This document shows, in pieces, positions 31,533-37,834 of a stretch of DNA of 37,834 nt. How positions within the stretch are numbered: the first letter of the stretch is position 1; each line of letters begins with the position of its first letter. The DNA comes from Porticoccus sp. (lineage in GTDB: Bacteria > Pseudomonadota > Gammaproteobacteria > Pseudomonadales > Porticoccaceae): assembly GCA_021773405.1 (NCBI GenBank), contig JAJFKD010000219.1, positions 1 through 37,834 on the forward strand, in the 5' to 3' direction. A model generated the notes under the pieces. It was not told the origin of the DNA and ran no database searches. It saw only the letters and a list, made by a program, of their open reading frames with translations. The translations under genes and the position numbers were made by a program.

Positions 31533-33917
31533 TCATGCTGCGTACTGATAGCAGCCAGCATCGTTACTGCCAGAGCGAGGGTTACCATCAATGTCCACAG
31601 TCGGAACGTCAGGGTCTGTTGCGCCAGCAGCATCAAGGAATGACCCGACACCAATTGCGGCAGAACCAGCCACCAAGGAAAGATCAAGCGTTCCTGCCTT
31701 GTCACGGTCGCGCTCAGTAACGGGATCGGTCAAAGTAACAACAGAATTACCGTCCAATTCATACGTCCCGCTATAACTAGACTTCCATGTGGCGAAAGTC
31801 TTAGCAACTGTGGCGACGGTAAACATTCTGCCAACAGCCGTGTATTGGTGATAGCAGTTATTGTCGGTGATGACCGCAGCGCCCCAATCGCTGAACCCTG
31901 TGTCTGAACTCTCCATGTAGTTCGTTGAATCCCATGTGTATAGGCTGCCCCATGACCCGCCAGTGAAGTCGGCCGCTGTTCGCTCCTCTTTCAGAACAAG
32001 ACAGTTAACCAGCCGAATGTCGATGACCTGCGCACCTGTAACATCTAGGTCGTAAGTGATGGGTAAATTCTCGCAGTAGAATGTGCAATTAACAGCTTTA
32101 ATCGCAATCTTGGTTGATGTCGATATCTCGCTAATAAACGAACGCTGACCTAATTGAGCATTGTTTGTGCCGCCATTTTTGACCTGCTGGTGATCGTTGT
32201 ACGGTCCCCAGAACTCACAGTTAATGAATTTGAACTGCCCATGCTCTGCGCTAGCAGTATTCTTGAATGCAAGAATGCCTGACGCGCTGGATTTCGCGGG
32301 GTTGTGGAGCTTGCAGCGGTTAAACGTCACATTCGATTCGGCGCCAAGAATTTCTATTGAGTGGTCACCAGCCCTGATCAAGTCGGTATCAGTGAACGCC
32401 GCATCGGCAATATCGCGCAATGCCATTGAGTGACTGTCCGTGTCTGTCACGGTGCAGCCAGAAACAACAAGCCCATCGCTAGAAGTCAAACTGCCGCCCG
32501 CCCCTTGAAACCAGAATCCGATTGATGTGCTGGTAGTCGGTGAAAAACACCATTGAGCAGTGGTGCCAGTAAGGGTAAGTCCCGACCACCCAGCGAACTG
32601 TAAGCAATTCTTGCCATGACGGACATCAAGGTTTAGCAGCGAAAGGTTCTCAGTATTACGGGGAGAGCCGCCGCCAAGAGAGCTAAAATCAAGTGTGGCA
32701 ATATCAGAATCAATCCGCGCAGTTTCAATCGTGGTCGCTGCGGTCGGGTCTACCGTACTTGAGTAAAGGTGAATAGTTCCCGCGCCATCACTCCACAGCT
32801 TGTTGTTCTCGTTGCCAAGGTCTGCTGCGGCGGCTTGTGTGGGCTGTGGTGTGAACCAAGTGCCGTCAACAACAACCGACATTGGATTGGTGCCGTCGAT
32901 ACTCGCTACCGTGTAGTGACCGCCAGTAAGGTCGGTGAAATCTGACGCGTCCAACTCCTGCGACCGCTGGATAATCGGCTTTGCTCCAGAGCCGTAATCA
33001 CGAAGGGTGAAGCCCTGCACTCCAAACGTAGCAAGCGAATCGCGGACCGTGGTGCCGCGTTTGACCCCGATAGTCAGGTCATGCAACGCCGTGCCGCTGG
33101 TGCCCCACAAGGACTGTATTTCTTGCAGGTTCGACCAGGCGGTATCTTCGGTCAGTCCATCGCCAACGGTGACGGATATGTTCGACCAAGTACCTGCACC
33201 GAGCGTTAGCGTTCCGGTCGCGATGCCTGTACCAGAGTCAACAATGCTGGTTTCTGCGGTCGTGAAGTTACCCTCATCCAGCGCCCAGAAATGGTTGTAA
33301 GACCCCGCGCCATTGAGTGTTATGCCAACGTCCCATATCTTGCCGCTGAACCAGAATGCAGGGACCGCTATTGCGCCGATTGACCAAGTTGCAAATGTCC
33401 TGACTTCAGCCGATGCAATGATGTTCGTTTCGGTTTGTACGTCTGTTGAGTCATTCAGATTAGTCATCGTCGCTACAACGGACGGATCAGCAGAGCCCGT
33501 ATCCCATGCCGCTGCTTCAATTGTCAGGCTGTATGGAACGCCGACAACAACATTAACTGCTGTATAGGCTATCTGCGCGCTGCCGCCGACCTTGACGAAT
33601 ATCTGCTCACTGGAGTTAACACCGATTTGAATGCCGTTATTAGACGCCGCCATGATGAACTGATTGCTTGCAGACGTAGCATCCAGCACAAAACTGGTTT
33701 CCATCTTGTACGCCTCGCCAAGATCGTTCCTGAAGTCAATAAGAACCGCCGTACTCATGCGGCTGGCGAGGCCGTCAAAGTCGAAATAGAAGCGTTGCAG
33801 GTCACCGTCGACGAAGCGATCGATATCCGTTTCGCCCAAGACGGCTGGCCAGCGTCCGATCAACGGAAACGCCATTGATCGCGCCATGGCCTTGGCCATT
33901 GAGCGGGCTAGAGTCAT
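31533..33917 (-). CDS. Tailspike-like beta-helix protein
   Basis: A 794-residue protein, MTLARSMAKAMARSMAFPLI. Residues about 60-240 look like a lectin/ConA-type beta-sandwich (FVLDATSASNQFIMAASNN, AYTAVNVVVGVPYSLTIEAA, WFSGKIWDVGITLNG). Residues about 280-700 are rung-like repeats typical of a right-handed beta helix (GLTLTGTTAQW, GLVVSGCTVTDTDSH, DHSIEILGAESNVTFNRCKL). The C-terminal end is GCYQYAA. Tailspikes of podoviruses degrade host polysaccharide; no active site is certain. The base composition is visibly more A/T-rich than the neighbours, which fits exchange of receptor-binding genes. Confidence 0.75.
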   Translation of the reverse strand: MTLARSMAKAMARSMAFPLIGRWPAVLGETDIDRFVDGDLQRFYFDFDGLASRMSTAVLIDFRNDLGEAYKMETSFVLDATSASNQFIMAASNNGIQIGVNSSEQIFVKVGGSAQIAYTAVNVVVGVPYSLTIEAAAWDTGSADPSVVATMTNLNDSTDVQTETNIIASAEVRTFATWSIGAIAVPAFWFSGKIWDVGITLNGAGSYNHFWALDEGNFTTAETSIVDSGTGIATGTLTLGAGTWSNISVTVGDGLTEDTAWSNLQEIQSLWGTSGTALHDLTIGVKRGTTVRDSLATFGVQGFTLRDYGSGAKPIIQRSQELDASDFTDLTGGHYTVASIDGTNPMSVVVDGTWFTPQPTQAAAADLGNENNKLWSDGAGTIHLYSSTVDPTAATTIETARIDSDIATLDFSSLGGGSPRNTENLSLLNLDVRHGKNCLQFAGWSGLTLTGTTAQWCFSPTTSTSIGFWFQGAGGSLTSSDGLVVSGCTVTDTDSHSMALRDIADAAFTDTDLIRAGDHSIEILGAESNVTFNRCKLHNPAKSSASGILAFKNTASAEHGQFKFINCEFWGPYNDHQQVKNGGTNNAQLGQRSFISEISTSTKIAIKAVNCTFYCENLPITYDLDVTGAQVIDIRLVNCLVLKEERTAADFTGGSWGSLYTWDSTNYMESSDTGFSDWGAAVITDNNCYHQYTAVGRMFTVATVAKTFATWKSSYSGTYELDGNSVVTLTDPVTERDRDKAGTLDLSLVAGSAAIGVGSFLDAAGATDPDVPTVDIDGNPRSGSNDAGCYQYAA

Positions 33918-34246
33918 GCGACAGCTACGTCATTATTGCGAATCCAGCGGGCCTCGAGGTTCGGTGCGGTGGAACCAGTCAAATCGATTCGCGCCCACAT
34001 GCCGACCGGGATATCCAGGCCAATGACGCCGGTGATGGTAATGGCCAGCGCTGTGCCGTCATTTTTCAGCATCGGCTCATAGCTGGCGTCCACGTTCTCA
34101 TGGGCCAGCTCGATCGCTACGGAACCGCCGCCGATATCGTCATGCAAGTGCAGCGCGGTTGGGCGCGGTGAGCTGGGGTCACCCTGGATCTGAACGCCAT
34201 CGGTCTTGCCGTCAGCGGTCAGGGTGGTTGATTCTTGAATTGCCAT
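33914..34246 (-). CDS. Small tail-associated beta protein
   Basis: A 110-residue protein, MAIQESTTLTADGKTDGVQI. Beta-strands (LHLHDDIGGGSVAIELAHEN, MWARIDLTGSTAP) and no membrane segment. It lies between the fibre and the spike with ATGA overlap to the spike gene, so it may be a linker, adaptor or chaperone of the tail tip. The tail-related assignment comes from order. Confidence 0.6.
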   Translation of the reverse strand: MAIQESTTLTADGKTDGVQIQGDPSSPRPTALHLHDDIGGGSVAIELAHENVDASYEPMLKNDGTALAITITGVIGLDIPVGMWARIDLTGSTAPNLEARWIRNNDVAVA

Positions 34247-34264
34247 AATTTCCTCCTGAATAAA

Positions 34265-36076
34265 CTATCGAACTACAAGCCAGTCCACCACTTCGGTACC
34301 GCCGCCTGAATGTGTGATGGTAAACCCGGTCGCTGTTTTTGATGACCACGATATGTCGCCAGCCGTGTCGCTCGACAACTGCAAAAAGTAGCTGGCATCA
34401 GGCTCGTCTGCAAATCCTTCATCGGTGAAATCGACCGCAGCCGTGCCCGCCACCATTGTTTTGCCGCCGCGGGGCCGGGAGTATTCAATGGCCCGCCACC
34501 CGGTATTGCCCCCGGTTGTGCTTTTTTGCCATAGCGTATGGCCACCAGTGTCCGGGTTGGCGTCGGTCTGAATGTATAACGAACCCTTGACTTCGGTTTT
34601 GACACCCTCGGGGCTGCCAGCCCCTGCTGTGATTGATTCGTCTGTCGTTGACAGCCTGAGACTATCGCCGATGATCTTGGGAAACTGTACGCGGCCATCT
34701 GATGCGCCGGAGCGCATGGTCAGCGTGCCGTTATCAACCGGCCCGAGAACAACATTATTAAATTCAGCGACGAAGCTGTTATTGGTGGCGTAGCCGGCAA
34801 CCGTTTCATCCACTTGCCAAGGCCGGGAGCCGCCAATGGTGCTTTCAATGTACACCCCTATGGACGCAGTGTAGTCGGCGTTTTCGATGTGAATGGCGAA
34901 GAGATCAAATGTATCGATCGAGCCGCCGATAATATGATTATTGAGCGCGTGAAACCCCGCGGTGGCGCCGCCGTTGAGGTGGTAGGCCTTGTCCACAATT
35001 CGCACTATGCCGCCAATGAAATCGTTAGAGTTGGCGTCATTTAATAGCTCGGCGCCAATCCCGATATTCCTGAATTCGTGCTTGGTGAACGTGTTCCAGT
35101 ATCCGCCGGTCAGGTCGCCATCGATCAGCAGTGCAATCTGGCCCGTTTTTCCTTCTGTCTTGCGCCCGTTGATTCGTAATAGATCTGATTTGCCATTGCT
35201 GAAGTTGTTTACATCAACGCCAACCGCATTGCTTTGCTCAACGACGATGAAAATCTGATCGAGCCGCCAGAAATTACCCGCTATATCAATGCAGGTGCCA
35301 GTGCCGTCATAGGTAATTCGTGACTGACGTCCGAGACCAACGATGCCCTCATCAACGCCGACAGGGGTGGTGGCGGTGGCAATGTAAAGGTTCCCATCCG
35401 GGACATAGGCGATCTTGTTTGATGTTATTGCATTGTTAAGGGGCGTCCAGTCGTCTGTAACGCCATCGAGAACCGCGCCAAACCGCCGCACATCACCATA
35501 TTTGTAGCCCTCGTCTGTAACGCCCACCTCAGTTACCAGGGTCGGCCACAAGAAATTAGATATCACTGACCGACTCAATATTGTAGTTGAGGCGGTCACA
35601 TCGGCCATTTCCGGGGCGCCGGAAGCATCTGAAAACCGTAGGTATTTGCCTTTGCGAGTGGCCGCAACAGGCAGTTGCATGCTGACCTCGGTATCGAATG
35701 CCGACAGCCTGAGTGCGCGCACCAGGTCCCGCTCCCCCTGCTGTGCAAAAATGGTTTGTGCCTCTTGCTGCGCATTGAGCTCAGAGGCCAACAGCACCAC
35801 CTGCGAGGTGTCGAACTCAGTAAGGCGTGCGACCGGCTTGTCGCCATACAAAACAATCGCCTCACCGCCGACCATCGGCACCACAAACGTCACGTTGCCA
35901 CCTGCATCAGCGCCAACACCCGATATCGTGTAATCCGTCGTGAGGACCTGGGCTATGCCGTCGACATAAACAGTGATGTCGCCGCTGTCCACAATGGCGA
36001 ACGAATAGGGGAAAAGGGTCTGCGCCGCGATCGCGGTGAAGTGTTTGATCCGGCTTACATCAGCGATCTTGGTCAT
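34265..36076 (-). CDS. Tail fibre with T7 gp17-like N terminus and pectate-lyase-like body
   Basis: A 603-residue protein. Residues about 1-140 (KHFTAIAAQTLFPYSFAIVD, then DYTISGVGADAGGNVTFVVP, ELNAQQEAQTIF) resemble the phage T7 tail fibre N-terminal virion anchor: F-x-Y-x-F, DYT, G-x-V/I-T-F, followed by L-x-Q-x2-A-E coil. Residues about 185-520 are beta-helix like: YGDVRRFGAVLDGVTDD is the usual pectate lyase superfamily entry (G-D/A-V-x-D-G-x-x-D), then repeated strands. C-terminal small beta domain ends VVDWLVVR. Receptor binding or polysaccharide depolymerisation is likely. Overlaps the ejection-protein start-side gene with 4 bases at 36073-36076. Confidence 0.8.
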   Translation of the reverse strand: MTKIADVSRIKHFTAIAAQTLFPYSFAIVDSGDITVYVDGIAQVLTTDYTISGVGADAGGNVTFVVPMVGGEAIVLYGDKPVARLTEFDTSQVVLLASELNAQQEAQTIFAQQGERDLVRALRLSAFDTEVSMQLPVAATRKGKYLRFSDASGAPEMADVTASTTILSRSVISNFLWPTLVTEVGVTDEGYKYGDVRRFGAVLDGVTDDWTPLNNAITSNKIAYVPDGNLYIATATTPVGVDEGIVGLGRQSRITYDGTGTCIDIAGNFWRLDQIFIVVEQSNAVGVDVNNFSNGKSDLLRINGRKTEGKTGQIALLIDGDLTGGYWNTFTKHEFRNIGIGAELLNDANSNDFIGGIVRIVDKAYHLNGGATAGFHALNNHIIGGSIDTFDLFAIHIENADYTASIGVYIESTIGGSRPWQVDETVAGYATNNSFVAEFNNVVLGPVDNGTLTMRSGASDGRVQFPKIIGDSLRLSTTDESITAGAGSPEGVKTEVKGSLYIQTDANPDTGGHTLWQKSTTGGNTGWRAIEYSRPRGGKTMVAGTAAVDFTDEGFADEPDASYFLQLSSDTAGDISWSSKTATGFTITHSGGGTEVVDWLVVR

Positions 36077-37834
36077 TGGGCCAGGTCCTCAAGTTGAGGC
36101 GGTTCATCTGGCGTCAATCGGCCCTGACGCCACCAGTAAGTTTGATTGTACGTGTTTTTCCGCGACCGTTCCCGACGCCTGAATTTAACCTGGGCGCTAG
36201 GATCACCCATCAGCTGGATCTGATCAAGCACCTCGCGCTCGAAGATCAGGCGTCCATACCACAACGATGCCCCTGGCGTGTATTTACGCGCGTAATTTAC
36301 CACTTCACCGGTGAAATTGGTGTCTCTGCCGGCAGCTACGTCCCACAGCTGGCCGATGGTCAACTTGGCGGTGTCATCGATCAGGTCAGTAAAGGGCCCG
36401 GCCACTGTGCTGGTCAGGCCGCCACCGAATCGATTCACGTCCGAGAACAGGAAATCCCCGTATATGCCCAGGCCTCCACCTTGCACCAGGGCTGCCGGCC
36501 AGAACTTCGGATCATTGATCGGCCGCGGATTTTTACCGCGCGATATTTCTTTGAGCTGAATGGCCAGGGCGCCGAGCAGTGTTGTTGATATCAGCACCTG
36601 GGCAGCATAGGCCACCGGCGTCATCGGGCCACCCTTGGCATTGACCGCGCGGAAAACGTGAAACATCAGCGCCGAGACCGGGAAGCCTTTGAACTGGAAG
36701 GATCCGCGCGCCAGCTCACCCGAAAAGGTACCGCGGGCGCCCTGCCCGAATATGGCGCCCGAGGTGATGACCCGCCCACGCGCATCGGGCTCTGGTACCG
36801 CGAAATTAGTCTCGGTCAATACCATTTCCTGCAGCTTGGCTGTGAGCTCTTCGCGCCGCCCGATTGGCAAATCGGTGCGGTCCATGATTTCCTCGATCGA
36901 CACATAGCGCGCGCCACCATGCTCCAGCGGTTTGCCGACGCGGATCTGATCCCACATCTCAGCATCAATGCCATAGCTGCGAAAAGAATTAAGCGTTTGC
37001 TCGTTGAGCTGGGCAAAGGGCCGGTCCATCTGGTCGCCCAGCACGCCAAACATTTCCATGCCAAAGGCCCGCTTCCAGGCATCAGTCCAGGCCGACAGGC
37101 CCGAGGCACGGATGGTGAACTCAGCGGCCTGGCCCGCCACACCGCGGCCGACAATTTCCGAGTACCGGTTTGCGCCGGCCAGGCCATTGGACCAGGTAAG
37201 CGCCGTGAGGCCCATTTTGGTGGCGGTCAGCCGGTCAGCTTCATTAGCAGGATTGAGCTGGCGCAAGGCCTCGCCCATTACCTTGGTGAATTTAAGCCCG
37301 TTCCATTTAGCGGTGGCCCCGACGAAACCAATATCAGACACGGCCGACAAGGTGGCCGAGCCCAATTTTGCAGCAACCAGCCAGCCGCGCACCGCATCAG
37401 CAAAATCAGCCAGTTTCGGGCTGGCATTGCGCTCGATGTTGCCGTTGACTGTTCTGAAAAGGCTTTCATTGTAGGCCCGCGCCCTGGCGGTGGCGCCGTC
37501 CTTGATGGTGATATCTTCCAGCAGCCGAAAAGCAGCGTTTGGATTGGGCCCGAGGATTTCCAGCAGCGCGATATCGTGCGCCATGCCATCGATGTGGCTG
37601 GTCATATTGGAGAATAATTCAGGTTTGCCGAACCGCTCCGCGTATTCCAGCCAGGAGTCAGCATCCTTGAATACCAGCACGCGCTGCTCTTGTCGGCGGT
37701 TGGCCAGTTTTGTCCCGCCGCCCTTGCCGGGTACCAGCTTGGCCACGCCGTCCGTCGATATCGTTTCGAAGATATCCTGCAGGACCAGGTCCAGCTCACC
37801 AGGGGACAACACCGCGCCATCGGCATTGGTCATC
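36073..37834 (-). CDS. Ejection/internal virion protein, C-terminal part (begins at 818)
   Basis: The remaining 540 codons plus stop of the 812-residue protein that starts at 818 and crosses the circle join (37693/1); bases 37694-37834 repeat 1-141. A hydrophobic helix lies at TPVAYAAQVLISTTLLGALA in the last third, followed by an amphipathic region, and the C terminus is basic (VKFRRRERSRKNTYNQTYWW). A GDPSAQVKFRRR ending with YWW is seen in ejected podoviral core proteins (from recollection of the family, not computed). The membrane helix would help it insert in the inner membrane after ejection. Stop overlaps the tail fibre start as ATGA. Confidence 0.75.
   Translation of the reverse strand, partial: MTNADGAVLSPGELDLVLQDIFETISTDGVAKLVPGKGGGTKLANRRQEQRVLVFKDADSWLEYAERFGKPELFSNMTSHIDGMAHDIALLEILGPNPNAAFRLLEDITIKDGATARARAYNESLFRTVNGNIERNASPKLADFADAVRGWLVAAKLGSATLSAVSDIGFVGATAKWNGLKFTKVMGEALRQLNPANEADRLTATKMGLTALTWSNGLAGANRYSEIVGRGVAGQAAEFTIRASGLSAWTDAWKRAFGMEMFGVLGDQMDRPFAQLNEQTLNSFRSYGIDAEMWDQIRVGKPLEHGGARYVSIEEIMDRTDLPIGRREELTAKLQEMVLTETNFAVPEPDARGRVITSGAIFGQGARGTFSGELARGSFQFKGFPVSALMFHVFRAVNAKGGPMTPVAYAAQVLISTTLLGALAIQLKEISRGKNPRPINDPKFWPAALVQGGGLGIYGDFLFSDVNRFGGGLTSTVAGPFTDLIDDTAKLTIGQLWDVAAGRDTNFTGEVVNYARKYTPGASLWYGRLIFEREVLDQIQLMGDPSAQVKFRRRERSRKNTYNQTYWWRQGRLTPDEPPQLEDLAQ
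37694..37834. repeat. Terminal direct repeat, right copy
   Basis: Exact copy of 1-141. It should be removed before the molecule is treated as a circle. The ejection-protein reading frame is intact in both copies, so either may be trimmed. Confidence 0.95.

Noticed and set aside
31478-31705. 75-codon minus frame ending inside the i-spanin-like gene
   Set aside because: It overlaps the end of the spike gene by over 170 bases and the next gene by 26; sequence looks like a shifted frame of the spike. A short internal reading starting MVTLALAVTMLAA could be a membrane peptide, but there is no independent support.
36658-37617. Plus-strand open frame of 319 codons
   Set aside because: Antisense to the ejection protein; no coherent fold or motif, and it breaks the strand rule of the whole region.
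1-37834. Diversity-generating retroelement as in Bordetella phage BPP-1
   Set aside because: Some head genes resemble BPP-1, but I find no reverse transcriptase frame and no variable/template repeat pair near the tail genes.
1-37834. Integrase, repressor, attachment site, tRNA and CRISPR array
   Set aside because: No tyrosine or serine recombinase motif, CI-like gene, tRNA cloverleaf or regularly spaced repeats were seen by eye; weak tRNA-like folds could be missed.

Overview
The window is one complete circular genome of a small tailed phage with podovirus features, written out linearly. Positions 1-141 recur exactly at 37694-37834, and the same gene (812 codons plus stop) reads in frame across the join, so the unique genome is 37,693 bp. 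A 141-base overlap is what a k=141 assembler leaves on a circular contig, so it is more likely an assembly overlap than a biological end. Virion genes point to a short-tailed phage: a head-to-tail connector type portal, a Bbp19-like head protein, tubular proteins of the gp11/gp12 type, several large ejection-type proteins, and two beta-helix type tail proteins. An AmpD-type amidase, a lipobox protein and sigma70-like promoters suggest a Gram-negative, GC-rich proteobacterial host. I see no integrase, repressor, tRNA or CRISPR array, so a lytic life style is likely.

Layout. All genes lie in two units that diverge from 23275-23404, where oppositely directed sigma70-like promoters sit, and that meet tail to tail at 29805-29842 (29884 if the longer lysis ORF counts). 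The leftward unit (23274 down to 1, then 37834 down to 29805) begins with DNA-metabolism genes (winged-helix proteins, RepO-like protein, helix-hairpin-helix protein, VRR-NUC nuclease), then small genes, TerS, TerL, a permuted papain-like protein, portal, Bbp19-like protein, scaffold, major capsid protein, tail tube proteins, four ejection-type proteins (one across the join), a DUF6527-like protein, tail fibre and spike, and holin/lipoprotein genes. The capsid gene and a small head protein form their own cassette, with a strong promoter at 11236-11263 and a 14-bp-stem terminator at 9822-9866.

The rightward unit (23405-29842) is accessory: DUF2958, a partner of unknown function, a DUF5131 (Gp37/Gp68) protein, a secreted thrombospondin-3/dockerin/FN3-like protein, micro-genes for a membrane peptide and a zinc ribbon, a roughly 340-base likely structured RNA behind its own promoter, small coupled genes, a Rad52-like annealing protein with an ExoX-C-like tail, a beta-class DNA methyltransferase and the endolysin.

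No DNA polymerase, primase, helicase or RNA polymerase is recognisable, so replication must rely mainly on host enzymes recruited by the RepO-like protein, with the annealing protein and VRR-NUC nuclease for recombination. The most unusual points are an ejection protein carrying both a ParB/Srx-like domain and a RelA/SpoT-synthetase-like domain, the structured RNA locus at 26275-26650, the secreted dockerin-type protein, and a single-frame holin-lipoprotein fusion.
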